Assembly (NCBI RefSeq): GCF_037975245.1
Contig: NC_092570.1
Coordinates: 6,245,001-6,309,000, forward strand
DNA: 64,000 nucleotides
DNA from: Apostichopus japonicus
Lineage: Eukaryota; Echinodermata; Holothuroidea; Aspidochirotida; Stichopodidae
Direction of reading: 5' to 3'
Shown: positions 28,901-43,900 of the stretch, in pieces
Layout of the letters: every line of letters begins with the position of its first letter
Position numbering within the stretch: position 1 is the stretch's first letter
Translations under genes and position numbers: made by a program
Notes under the pieces: generated by a model
Database searches by the model: none
What the model was told of the DNA's origin: nothing
What the model saw: the letters and a program-made list of their open reading frames with translations, nothing else

Positions 28901-31900
28901 GAGGGCCAACAAGGACTTTCACGACACCAAGGCCAGTATGACACGACTTTGGATCCACGAATGTTTCAGGTTTGTATGGATGTTTTGATTTTGTATGTTT
29001 ATGATAATATTTTAGTGAATCTTGGGTAGTGATGTGGTATAATAATTGCAATTGTCAGATGTGCAAAATTGGTACGGGTATTTGAAATGGTGAAAATGAA
29101 CTTGAATAGATTCTCCGGATCATCTCATTTTGTCTAACTAATACACATCAACCATACATCAGAGGAAAACCAAAGTCAGTCTCTATGTTCTGCTTTCAAA
29201 TAGTCATGGAAACTGTATACGCATTAAAAACTAGCTGAAAAAAAATGATCAACGTTTTGATCTGTCTCTTCTTTCAGGGTGTACTCTGATCGTCTGGTGG
29301 ATGAGAGCGATTCTGAAGCTTTCATCAACATCATCAGTGAGAAACTTGGGACACTCTTTGACCAGACCTTCCATAACATCTGTCCCAGCAAACAACCTCC
29401 GATATTCGGTAAGAATCTGTCTGTATTGGATAATTACATCATACATAATATATATGTCAAATGAAAATGACCTTGGCAGGTTGTGGTATCTATGTTAGGT
29501 ATCTTTGTTAGGTCAGAGTTAGATATGTGGTATCAATGTTAGGTCACTGTTAGATATGTGGTATCAATGTTAGGTCAGTGTGTTGGATATGTGGTGTCTA
29601 TGTTAGATCAATGTGTTAGAGATGTGGTATCTATGTTAGGTCAGTGTTAGGGTATGTGGTGTCTATGTTAGGTCAGTGTTAGATATGTGGTATCAATGTT
29701 AGGTCAGTGTGTTGGATATGTGGTGTCTATGTTAGGTCAGTGTTAGATATGTGGTATAAAAGTTAGGTCAGTGTTAGATATGTGGTATATATGTTAGGTC
29801 AGTGTTAGATATGTGGTATCTTTGTTAGGTCAGTGTTAGATATGTGGTATCTATGTTAGGTCAGTGTTAGATATGTGGTATATATGTTAGGTCAGTGTTA
29901 GATATGTGGTGTCTATGTTAGGTCAGTGTTAGATATGTGGTATAAAAGTTAGGTCAGTGTTAGATATGTGGTATCTTTGTTAGGTCAGTGTTAGATATGT
30001 GGTATATATGTTAGGTCAGTGTTAGATATGTTCAGGATATGCAGTATTATCTTTATGATGTAGTATACTTTATCATGTATAATGACCTATAATAATGTCA
30101 GTTTTGCTGTGTCAGTGTGAGATATAGAATACCTATGGTTAAGATATGCAGTATACCAGGGGTTCTCAATAGGTGGTCTACGGGCCAAATCCAGTCCACA
30201 AAAAGCTTCAATCGAGCCCTTGGATATATCTACCACAGTCTCGCACCTATCTGATATGCAGGCCCCATACAGCTGTAGGCTTGAGCACCACACTGGTCTA
30301 ACTTGCATATTGTTCAAACTAAGTGTAGTTATCTCTCTCTCTTCACCCTTGCTTGCTCCAACCAAAACTTCTCTTTGGCCCTTATAACAAAACTTACCTG
30401 AGAACACTTGATAGTATTATGTGTGATAGGTATTTTCTATGTTACTGATGTTCATTGGGAGGTATGAAGCATTTATTTCTTAATTACAGTATTACCTTAT
30501 ATGTGCATAGTATTACAATATCAACGAACAGTGATTTACACAAAGTATCAATATGTGCTATTTTAGCATCTCTTCAATATGTGCTGTATCTGTCCATTAC
30601 AAAGAATATAACATGGGATATATGTACTTGTCTCAATAATATAATTTGTCAAGTACAGTTTAGTTGAATTACATGTGCAATACTTGATGTTTTCATTTGA
30701 CCTCCTTGTTTCCAGGTGACTACATGTCTCAAGCGGATGTTCCCATCTACGAGGACTTACAAGATTTTGATCCCCTCAAGAAGTTCATGGAAGATGCCTT
30801 AGAGGATTACAATGACACTCCTGGAGTCATCTCAATGGACCTGGTGCTGTTCAGAGATGCCATAGAACATGGTAACTTGCCCTGAGACAAAATCCTTCTA
30901 AAGCAAGCACACTCTCAGTTGTCAATGTAGCAAAATACTTTGCTTCATTTCAATGATGTTGCACATGGTAACCTCAATAAACTCATTCTCATGTCTTTGA
31001 GCACTAATAAGGGAATTATCACAATTCCGATGTGAAATACTAATTTTCCAAGTGCAGGCTCTTTTGAAAAGAATGGGCAAATGGTAACGTTAGTCTAAAG
31101 TCTGTTCACATATTGATTGCTATTCTATTGAATTCTATTGAGCCTTGTTTAATTCTTTATCAGACATCTTCCAATTCTAATTTAATCTGACTTTTCTCTT
31201 CACGGCCAGTTTCTCGCATCATCCGAGTGATTGGTCAACCAAGGGGTAACATGTTACTGATCGGTATAGGCGGAAGTGGTCGTCAGAGCTTGACCAGGCT
31301 GTCTGCAGCCATCTGTGAATACAACACCTTCCAGATTGAAGTTACGAAACATTACAGGAAACTCGAATTCAGAGATGGTAAGTTTCGTGCGTTCTTGTTT
31401 CAACAGGTGTAGATAGTCAGGGATAGTTTTGATCGTCTGAAAAACAGGCAACAAAGTCTACCTCACAACTCTTCAATAAAATCAGTCCTAAACATCTGAG
31501 GAGAGCTAATCTTTGTAATACATGAATTATCTGCAAAATCTGTCAGAACACGATCTTTTCTTAATTGATAGATCTGAAGCGACTCTACTTCATGGCTGGG
31601 GTAGAGAACAAGCCAACAATCTTCCTCTTCAACGACACTCAAGCCGTGGACGATGCATTCTTCGAAGACATCAACAACATCCTCAGCTCCGGAGAAGTCC
31701 CCAATCTGTACAAAGCCGACGAATTTGAAGAAGTCAAGACCGCCCTCGCCGAGGAAGCGAAGAAGGACGGCATCGCGGAGAATGCAGAGAGCATGTTCAA
31801 CTATTTCATCGAGAGGGTCAGAACCAACCTTCACGTGGTCTTAGCGATCAGCCCTGTCGGAGAAACCTTCAGGTACGTAAAAAATATCTAAAGACAATGA

Positions 31901-34900
31901 TAAACGAACAGTGATGTTTATCTTTATACGCATTCAAAATCCAGGATTTCTTGGAAGAGGGTACCAGGGAGACAGGTATGGGTAGAAACCTATCATACTA
32001 CCGATATAGCTGTGCGAAAACAAACATTGGTTAAAAGCAAGGACTGCCTGGACGTGAAGCATGCTAAACTGTGTACCTTGGTTCGATTAAAATTACATCT
32101 GCAGCTTATTGTCAGTGCCCAAAAATCAACTAATAAAAGTATTGTTTAATTCCTAGATTTGAAGATGATAGGCGAAATATGTTTATATGATGTTGATATC
32201 CTTTATTCTTGATTTGGGGTGGGGGAGGGTGGTAGGGTATTTCTTTTTTGACATCCTTTTATAATCTTGGTTAATCATTGTATTGTGAGATGTCTATCCT
32301 CCCTCACCCATCCTCCCCACCCTCCTCTCTATCTCCCTCTTCTCTCCTCGATCTCTCTATATTTGGTTACATCTTACAGGAATTTGATTCGTATGTACCC
32401 AGCCTTTGTCAACTGTACTACTATTGACTGGTTTAGTGAATGGCCAAAGGAAGCTCTGATCGAGGTCGCTGAGAAGTATCTCGAAACAACAGATGTAGGA
32501 GAGGAGGAAGAGGTCAGTTTTCTTAACCTTCAAAAAAGTCACCTTAGATGATAAAGTTGTAAAGTAAGGTAGCAATTTATTGGCACTTTTATACTGCTTT
32601 ATGCTACTACTGATGCATTTATCTTAACTTTAAAACTTGGTAAAATGATAAGTTATCCATTTCATATTATATATATTTTGATGTAATACTTGAAAATTTA
32701 TAATTTGTCAATGTTACATTTACTACTGGAGGCGGACTAATTTCTAACCAAAATTATTTCTCCTACCAGTCTAAAGCATTTCAGACAAACACCCTTTGGA
32801 TTATTTTGTTTACAGGCCAAATCAAACATTGCCTCCATTTTCTGTACAATACATCGATCGGTGGTGGACAGCTCAAGACAGATGCTCTTTGAACTCAAGA
32901 GGCATAACTATGTCACTCCAACCAATTACTTGGAACTCGTAGCTGGATATAAAATGTAAAACCTTTTTCTCTGAGAGAAAAATATATTCAGTTTGCTTAC
33001 AGTTTTGTTTTATTTAGAAATATTTAAACAACAAGCACTTGTAAATGAACCATGCATATCACTATATATGCAATATGTATGTCATATGAATGCGGCCATA
33101 TACGATACATATGTAATATGCATAAAACCAAATATTCAATGCATATTTAATACATAAACATGTGTAAAATACATATGCAATATGTACACAACCATCTTCA
33201 AATACAAGACAAGATTCATGGGAAAGTAATGTATCCTTAAGTTACATCATAAAAACACATCAGTGTTGACAAGAAAGAATGAAAAAAATTCAAATTGCTG
33301 ACAAATTAAGTGTGATTAATTGTATAATAATAATAACAATGCACAGGATCTTTCTCTTCCATTTGTCTTCAGAACCATTTACATATTACAGTATTGTATT
33401 TCAGAGAAGAGCACTTTAAAAACAGCCCCCTCCCAACATTTACCTGCCCCTCTTACACCCCCTTACCTTACGTCCAGCTGAAACTTACTAGTGATGCCAC
33501 AAGTCGTGTCTACTTCCTAATTATTATTTTTATTCAATGCATGGCAGAATAAAATGCAGATCGTTCCACGTGAATCAAATTTCCAACCATTGAGTTAAAA
33601 TTACTTTCCCGTAGACTTTTGGGAGAGAAGAGGAAAGAGTTGGGCGATGCAGCAAATAAGTTAAAGAACGGTCTGTATAAGATTGATGACACCAGAGCCA
33701 AGGTGGAGGTCATGTCGGTGGAGCTGGAGGAAGCCAAGACCAAAGTCGCTCAGTTCCAGAAACAGTGCGAGGAGTATTTAGTGGTCATCGTACAACAGAA
33801 ACGAGAGGCCGACGAGCAGCAAAAGGTATCAAACTTTCACATCCATAATTCAGGTTTCAAATGATTAGGTGATGTTCTGAATTTATATATGTATGTATTT
33901 TAGATCCTCCTGCAAGCAGGAACTCGGGAAGAAGCCATCATTGGCTTATCAAAGCTGCAAGCTGACCGAAGTCAGTCTCTTAGATTCATATTTAACGTCC
34001 ATGATTATGATTTGTCAATTGTCAACAGCTCTGTAACTGGACGACATACCTTAATTTTGGAGTGACTCGAACTCTGGACCTTATGATTGAAAGGCACCAG
34101 CGTTAACCTCTGAGCTAACACTCCTATATGTATCTTGTCAAAGTGACCTATTTATAGTTGGCTACATTGCATGGTGAGTGTTGGTCAGTCACAATTACAT
34201 AGCTGGATAGATTCAGGAAGTATACTTCTCGATTTTGTATTTTTGTCACCAGTCTGTTCAAGCCAGGAGTGAAAAGATTTCTGAAGAAGAGGCAAGATGT
34301 AAGACCATGGCCGACGCGGCTCAACTGGATCTAGCGGAAGCCTTGCCAGTACTGGAAGAAGCAGTCAAGGTTTGTTACTTAATGAACATAGTCATGGATA
34401 TAGAAGTGTTTTTTACATTGTTTGGGAGGGGATGTAGATAGAAAGATTACTCAATGCTGATATGCCTTTCGGCAAGTAAGGGTTAGTTCAGAATGTGTCA
34501 GAAATGCAGATCAACAAATAAAGTAGCAATTAAGATGTAATGAAATACCATAGAAGGGGATGTGGGAGAGGTGGTGTTTTATTTTGCCAGGGAGTTGGGG
34601 GGTGGGGGGGAGGTGCCTTGGGGACATTTTAGTAATGATAGCACTAAATTTCCATTTTTTCACACCTTTGTTACAGTTTGAACTGTGATAAGAAAACATG
34701 AGGAATAGTTCCTCATTAGGTGTTGTTAAATGTTATAAACTTGAGACCGAGCCAATAAGTTAATTTTAAACTTCAACTAACAAAATATAATTGTAATCAT
34801 TTCACAAAAGTACAAACTATTTTTTGTGGTTTGATTTTGGCAGGCCTTGGAGGCTCTGAATAAGAAAGATATTGGCGAGATCAAGTCATACGGTAGACCT

Positions 34901-37900
34901 CCAGCTCTGGTGGAGAAAGTCATGGAAGCTGTGATGATTCTGAAGGGTCATGAACCATCCTGGCCTGAAGCCAAGAGACAGCTTGGTGAGTGTTTATTGT
35001 GCTAAGTATTAAAAGAGCTACTGTAGGCAGCATGAAAGTCATATTTTAAGTTTGTTGTTGATATTAAAGTGTTCACTGGTAGCGTGGCTGGTTATTAGGA
35101 TTAATCAATCAATCAATCAATCTTGTGTTTCATTTTGGTACTGGACATTCTCTACTTCAGTGTAAAAGCAACAAGCTGTTATGCTTATAGAGTTCTTTTT
35201 TCTTTATAGATCTTGAGTTGTATATGCAGACTTGTGTAGCTATTTTTCCATTCATGGTCAGACAATGCCTTACATCATGTCTGTCTCATATCAATTCCTT
35301 CACCCCCCAAAACGACACTAAAAAGTACTGCAATATAAGCTCTTTGAAGGATTAAGTGTGACTCATCGCTCCCATACGTGAGCGCTGTGATCAACGCGGT
35401 CAAGAAGATTGGACTGATTCATTCTATTGCGGGTTTTTTTTTATATTGCTGTGACGCAAACTATTGCATTCTCAATGTAGATGGGAATTTGGGTAAAAAA
35501 ACTACCAATAAATGTGTTTTTAAATTAATTTTGAGTTGTTAACAGTACAATAACAAATTTTAATACAATTACACATAAACGATAAAACAGTGCGTAGTTA
35601 CAGTCCCCTATACTAGGCGCTACCACGTGGGCGTCTTCAATAGCGTCTCTCGAGGTTGGGCTAGAAGGTCGATATTTTCTAACGAAGACTCTCATTTGTT
35701 ACCCCTAGGTCCGATTGAAAACTTGAACCAATCACAATAATTTTTATATGTACAGAATCTGTCACTCATTTGTAATGCATATTCAATTTAGACAAAGAGG
35801 AGGGCCAGTGTTATAGTGACGCAATTGAACTTTCAAAAATGGGAGTTTCAAAAGCCACACGACGCTACATGTTGCCATGTGTGTTTTACGTGTGACTTTT
35901 GGTTTTCAAAAGTTACGTATTTTTACATTTTTTAACCCCCAAAGTCCGATTGTGCCATGCTAAATAGAAACTAGGAAACAACAGAGATATGAAGAGATTT
36001 ATTCCACCTTTCTAAAGATGTTTTAGACAAAGTGTAATGAAATGAGGAAAGAACTGTTATCAGTGAAGAAAAATATGGCCTAACAGTAAGTCAACGAGGG
36101 GTGTGGGTAGTAACTATCGTGACTTTCCGCCGCTGCACAAGGAAGAGCGCTAAGGAATTGATATGAAATTAGCAAACATAAAAAGAAGTCCATTAAAGTA
36201 TATGGGATCTAGTCAAGAGGTGTTTGTCTGTCTTCTGTATGATTTCTACGTAAGTGGAGGTTACGCTATAAACCAACATTAATTAATCTCAGATCAGTTA
36301 ACAGTAGACAGTGGTGGCTCCTGTATGGAAGAAAAAAATTCATATTTCGCAGTAATTATAAATCCTCCCATCTCATTTAATATAAATCCTCCCATCTCTG
36401 AATTCTCCTCGTCAGGCAACCAAAACTTCATCAAGGAACTGGTTGAATTTGACAAAGACAACATGTCCGATCGAGTCCTCAAGAAGATTGGCCAGTATTG
36501 CTCCCAGCCTGACTTCCAACCGGACATCATTGGACGTGTCTCATCGGCTGCCAAGTCTCTCTGCATGTGGGTGCGAGCTATGGAGGTCTACGGAAGAATA
36601 TACAGGGTGGTCGAACCCAAGAAACAGAGGCTCAACAATGCGCTCTCTACTTTAGCCGAAAAACAGGCCATCTTAGCGGAAGCCAAAGCCAAGCTTAAAG
36701 AGGTAATATCATCTGTCCCATTTTACCTGTTGTTGGCGGTGGTCCCTTGGGACATGTTGGAGTTACCAGTCCCAATTATTGTTAATTAATAAATTAATTA
36801 ATTTATTTTAATTTATTTATTTATATTTTTTATTATCCTGGCTGTTTTCCATTCAATAATTTATTTTGGTTCGATCCGTACTCTCATCGTCTCTTTAGGT
36901 CACCGATAGGATGGACAACCTAAAGAAACAGTACGATGAGAAGCTGGCAGAGAAAGAAGAGCTGAGAGTGAAAGCTGAGCAGATGGAGATCAAGTTGGAC
37001 CGTGCCGGTAAACTGGTATCAGGACTGGCTGGAGAAAGGGAACGTTGGGAGACCAATGTTGCGGTAACTATATTTATCAATCCTTCCAACCAGAAATAAA
37101 TAATAAATAATGAAAGGCAACGGGGGAGAGGGGAGTTTTGAGCATGTTTATTCTATAGAGGGTCTAAAGTTCCTAAACATTGGACACTATTAGCTTCAGT
37201 CCAGTGTCCAGCTGGATCTTAAAAGAAATAATTTCCCTTCAAGTTGGGAGACCAATGTCGCGGTAACTATATTTATCAATCCTTCCAACCAGACCGTCAA
37301 GTACTAGTAGAATTCACATATTATTTTGCATTTGTAAAGATATTATTTCAGTGCAGAACCTTTTAATAGTAAGCCTATGATATCGACACTGCTGGTATGA
37401 TCCAATGTTTGGGTACGTTTCATGTACTTCTTTTTCAGTTCAGTTTCTAACCAACATATAGATTTGCTCAGCTATTAGTGCACTGATTTGTATCTTCTAC
37501 AAAACACAGAAAAATTCACTATATGACTAGACACTTGGTAAAATAACATGAATGGATTAAAACAACATTGTTACTTTGTTGTGCACATTAAATCTAAATC
37601 ATTAAAAAGATGTTTAATGAGCTGCTTGTATGACATGAAACAAACCCAAAGCATTTGTAAAAATATGATTCAGTAGAGAAACCTTCAATAGTTTGCCTAC
37701 CATACCGGTCCTTCTGAGATCAAAATTGCCACGTAGGTTCTCGTTGTGATTTCAGTTTTAAATTCAGTTTCCGACCAATGTAAGGATATGGTCTATTTTA
37801 GTGCAGGGATGTGTAATTTTGTGTGTGTTATTCCTCCTGTATAGGAACTGGAAGAACAGATGGTCTACCTGGTTGGTGATTGCTTGATTGGTGCAGCCTT

Positions 37901-40900
37901 TATGTCCTACATGGGTCCATTCCTGTCCAACTACAGGGACCATCTGGTGAAAGAAGTATGGTTGAAAGAGGTAAGTGCTATTCACTAAATATACCCACCA
38001 AATGACATACATTCCAATTTATTGTGCTACTGATAACAATTTTTTTGTGGAAAGTGGGGGGGGGGGAGCTGTGGATGATTAGAGAACAGGTCAGGTAAAT
38101 ATTTTCCTCCTCAATTTCTGATAGAATTTTGATGATTGGCTAAAATGTAAGTCATAAAAGATTATAGAGTGAAGGTTGAAAAGCCTTTTGGCTACAGGTT
38201 TTTAGTCATTATATTTTGTGTGCTATTTTTAGATTTTTTTTTTCAGTTTATTTGTTTTACCTTCCTGAGATATGTTTTGCTTGGCTTTATGCACAGGTTT
38301 TTTTTTTCTGTGGATGACACAACCCAGCAGTGCCTTGTTAACCAAACGAAGGAACGAGTGTAATTTAATACATTGTTGAGTCTTAAATGTCGGTGAGGTG
38401 AAAGTGTTACAAAATATTTCTATCTCTTTTAGGTGAGGAAGTTATTAGTGCCCTGCAGTCCTTCCTTTGCCTTTTCAACTTTCCTCTCTAAACCTACCGT
38501 AGTCAGGGATTGGAATATGCAGGGTTTGCCATCTGATGCTTTCTCAACGGAGAATGGTATCATTGTCACCAGAGGAAGCAGGTGTGTATCGCATTAAGTT
38601 ATTAGATTATGGATTTGCTGTTCAACTTTCTATCCTTCACCATGAGATGATGTTGAAATTGATATACCTAGATAAATTTGTTGTGGTATTACAGAATAAA
38701 TTTATGGCAATGATGGAAAATGAATTTAAATAGTTGTAAGGATATTGAAGGTTCAGTAAGTGGAAGTAGGTTTGTTTGTCATAGACTCCTTTCTTTTGGA
38801 TTGTCAGTTATTTGTGTGTAGGTGTGGGAGATGCTGGTTGGGGGGGGGGAGGGGGAGGCACAGGCAAGCAGTGGACTTTGATTTGCATACATTTCTTATT
38901 TGATTATTGTATCCATCTTTTTTTTTGTATTAAGTATAATACAAACAATACAATAGTATAATAAAAACAATACAATTGACAGGGGTTAAATGGGTTCCTG
39001 TGAGGTAACATGTCATTGGGCACAGTATATAACTGCTGCCGACTGGAGGGATTGTCTCTGTGACAGGTTATCATTGACCAGGGGGTAATATAACATCTGT
39101 AAAGCGCTTTGAGACCTATTGCTGGTATAAAGCGCTATATAAAAAGCAAACATTAAAAAGCAAATGTTATAATTCAAACATATACAAACAATACAATTGT
39201 GAATTTTTTTTTTTTTCACATTTAGTAATAATATTGTTTATATACTTCAAGATATATTGAAACTTCACTACTGATATATACCATATCTGTTTCCTACCCA
39301 GATGGCCTCTGATGGTTGACCCTCAGGGTCAGGCAATCAAGTGGATCAAGAACATGGAGGGCAAGAGAGGGTTAAAGATCATCGACCTTCAACAGTCTGA
39401 TTACCTACGAACCTTAGAGAACGCCATTCAGTACGGACTGCCAGTCCTGTTACAGAATGTACAAGAGGAATTAGATCCATCTTTGGCTCCCATCCTCAAC
39501 AAATCCATCGTCAAACAAGGTAAACAATCCCGCCTCTAGAGACCAGTGCTTTTATTGCATTCATCTTATCACGTCACTGAAGCTTGGTTCCCCTTGGTTC
39601 CCCTTGTATTCTCTGCTTTTTTTCTTCTTTGTTTTTTAAAAATGTACTCATTTTTGAGATACTACTATAAAATCTCACCATTAAATTTCTCTGACAGTGA
39701 AGGTGAAAGATTTTTTCTGCCTCTCAATCAAAAGCAAATGCTACTTCTGTATATTAGATAGTCTTACTGATAAATGAAACATCTAACATTAACAATACCA
39801 TATATTTTAAAGTTGACTTCAAAGGATAAGGAAAATTATTTTTAATTAGCAAAAGAAGAACATGCAGTAAGCATCCAGTAATACAACTACTACATTGCGT
39901 TTAAAAGGTATTGGATAGTATAATTGTCACAGTTTGTACGAAAAAGAATTATGAAGCCAACAGGTCAGAGGTCATAGGTTGCACACTGACAGCACAATCT
40001 GTGGTTCTTCTTTATTTTTTTTAATATTATTTCTTGACCGGGTTAAAACTTGGGACGTGAGGTTATTAGTACCCCAAAAGCTATGGTGTGGCTCATATGT
40101 TAATGCTTACCAACTTTGAAGAAGAAAATTTGATGTACATTTGAAATAAAACATAAAACAATATTTTTGTTTGCTGATTCTACATTTGTTCATTAGTAAG
40201 GCTGTAATTACTTAACAGGTAAGTCTGATTTTTGTTAGTGCTTATGCTAATGTTTTTATGCTGATCATTTAACAGGTGGACGTATGATTCTCAGGCTGGG
40301 TGAGAAAGAACTCGACTACAGCCCCGAATTCCGTTTCTACATCACTACCAAGCTGGGTAACCCTCACTACACCCCAGAGATCTCTACTAAGACAACTATT
40401 GTCAACTTTGCAGTCAAGGAACAGGGTCTGGAAGCCCAACTTTTGGGTATAGTAGTTAGGAAGGAGAGACCTGAGCTAGAGGAACAGAAAGATACTCTGG
40501 TGATGAACATTGCTGATGGCAAGAAGAGACTGGTGGAACTTGAGGATGAGATTCTCAGGTAAGGATCATAGTTGGAAGTTAGTTTATGTTTTCAACTAAA
40601 TGGTAACTGGTTGATGAGATTCTCAGGTAACGGTAATAGTTGGATGTTATGTTATGTTTTCCAACTAAATCATAACTGGTTGATGAGATTCTCAGGTAAT
40701 TGTAATAGTTGGATGTTATTGTATGTTTTCAAATGGTAACTGGTTGATGAGATTCTCAGGTAACGGTAATGGTTGGATGTTATGTTATGTTTTCCAACTA
40801 AATCATAACTGGTTGATAAGATTCTCAGGTAACAGTAATAGTTGGATGTTATTTTATGTTTTCAACTAAATGGTAACTGGTTGACGAGATTCTCAGGTAA

Positions 40901-43900
40901 CAGTAATAGTTGGATGTTATCTTATGTTTTCCAACTAAATCATAACTGGTTGATAAGATTCTCAGGTAACAGTAATAGTTGGATGTTATTTTATGTTTTC
41001 AACTAAATGGTAACTGGTTGACGAGATTCTCAGGTAACAGTAATAGTTGGATGTTATCTTATGTTTTCCAACTAAATCATAACTGGTTGATGAGATTCTC
41101 AGGTAACAGTAATAGTTGGATATTATTTTATGTCTTCCAACTAAATCATAAATGGTTGATGAGATTCTCAGGTCACAGTAATAGTTGGATATTATTTTAT
41201 GTTTTCAAACTAAATCAAACTAGTGGATGAGATTCTCAGGAAAGGGATAGTAGTCACATATTTCATTTATTTATTTCATTTCTCGATAGGTTATTGAACG
41301 AGGCTCAAGGTTCATTACTGGACGATGAACAGTTGGTCAACACCCTCCAGTCATCAAAGAAGACATCAGAGGAGGTCTCAGAGCAACTTTTAGTGTCAGA
41401 ACAAACAGAGGCAAAGATCGACGCTGCTCGTGAGGTATGCTACGATCTAATGTAACTGTTTGTTACACTGATATAGATTTTTACCGATAATTTTACGAAT
41501 TATAGAAGGAGCCTAATACAGGTATCGGAATTCTCAGGGTTTTCATTTGGTTGTTGTCGTTGATGTTTGCTGATGTTTGCAGATGATTCATTTCAAACTA
41601 AACTCAATAATATCAGTTGAGCCAAAGAATTACCTATTTACAATCGGAATTGAAACTCCACTCTTAATTCTGGAAGATTTCTTAGGAACAGATGGGAAGG
41701 ACTCGAGCCATTTTGTAGATAGCATTCACAGACGTGCTAGATTGACTGCTGAACTTGAGAAGGAAATTCAGAGGTTTATTTACCTCCTGGTGTTGCTAGT
41801 AGACTTGTCTTTGCTAGTAACATTGTGATTAAAACCAAAATAAAATAAAACTGTTAGCAAACTGCTTATCCACTAGACAGCCTGTGTAATAGAATGTGTA
41901 GAAGTAAGTTGGCCTGACGTTTTGATCCTAGCAGGATCTTCTTCAAAGGCTAATTGACAAGTAACAGTAACAGAAGGGACATAAACACGCATAGAATACA
42001 GACAGGTTAATGAGCACGGTGAACACAATGAGATAGATGTAAGGGGATTAGTAGATAAGGGATGGAGAGAAGAAAGCAACCTGGAAGAGGAGAGGTAGGA
42101 GATAAACAGTGGAGGGACAAAGAGTGGATTAAAGAGAGGATTAGGCATCTTGTCAAAAGTAGGATGCTTAGGGAGCTGCAGCATAATGCAGTCAGACTGT
42201 ATAGGACATAAAACAATAGGCAGTGTTGATCTACAGAGATAATATCTATTATTATATATTTATTCAGCGTTGCTGCAGGGTATTCTTTTCAACATGCTTT
42301 CGTAAGACTTGCTATGTCTTAGTATTAAATGACATAACTGCATGTGTCTTTATATCTCTTGAAATCACTGATCTATTGTTTACCGTTGTCAGGGATACCG
42401 GCCTTGTGCTCAGCGAGCATCCATCCTCTTCTTTGTCTTGAATGACATGGGCAGTATCGATCCTATGTATCAGTTCTCCCTGGATGCGTATATTGACCTC
42501 TTCAACCTCTCTATCGACAAGAGCCAAAGGAGTCCTCAGCTTGACCAAAGGATCACCAACTTGAATGACTACCACACCTACTCAGTCTACAGGTAAGAAT
42601 GACACGGTCTTGAATGTGTACCACACCTACTCAGTCTACAGTAAGAATGAAACGGTCTTGAATGACTACCACACCTACTCAGTCTACAGTAAGAATGACA
42701 CGGTCTTGAATGAGTACCACACCTACTCAGTCTACAGGTAAGAATGACACGGTCTTGAATGACTACCACACCTACTCAGTCTACAGGTAAGAATGACACG
42801 GTCTTGAATGACTACCACACCTACTCAGTCTACAGGTAAGAGTGACACGGTCTTGAATGACTACCACACCTACTCAGTCTACAGGTAAGAATGACACGGT
42901 CTTGAATGAGTACCACACCTACTCAGTCTACAGGTAAGAATGACACAGTCTTGAATGACTACCACACCTACTCAGTCTACAGGTAAGAATGACACGGTCT
43001 TGAATGAGTACCACACCTACTCAGTCTACAGGTAAGAATGACACAGTCTTGAATGACTACCACACCTACTCAGTCTACAGGTAAGAGTGACACGGTCTTG
43101 AATGACTACCACACCTACTCAGTCTACAGGTAAGAGTGACACGGTCTTGAATGACTACCACACCTACTCAGTCTACAGGTAAGAATGACACGGTCTTGAA
43201 TGACTACCACACCTACTCAGTCTACAGGTAAGAGTGACACGGTCTTGAATGACTACCACACCTACTCAGTCTACAGTAAGAATGACACGGTCTTGAATGA
43301 CTACCACACCTACTCAGTCTACAGGTAAGAGTGACACGGTCTTGAATGAGTACCACACCTACTCAGTCTACAGGTAAGAATGACACGGTCTTGAATGAGT
43401 ACCACACCTACTCAGTCTACAGGTAAGAATGACACAGTCTTGAATGACTACCACACCTACTCAGTCTACAGGTAAGAATGACACAGTCTTGAATGACTAC
43501 CACACCTACTCAGTCTACAGGTAAGAATGACACAGTCTTGAATGAGTACCACACCTACTCAGTCTACAGGTAAGAATGACACAGTCTTGAATGAGTACCA
43601 CACCTACTCAGTCTACAGGTAAGAATGACACGGTCTTGAATGACTACCACACCTACTCAGTCTACAGGTAAGAATGACACAGTCTTGAATGAGTACCACA
43701 CCTACTCAGTCTACAGGTAAGAATGACACGGTCTTGAATGACTACCACACCTACTCAGTCTACAGGTAAGAATGACACGGTCTTGAATGAGTACCACACC
43801 TACTCAGTCTACAGGTAAGAATGACACAGTCTTGAATGACTACCACACCTACTCAGTCTACAGGTAAGAGTGACACGGTCTTGAATGACTACCACACCTA

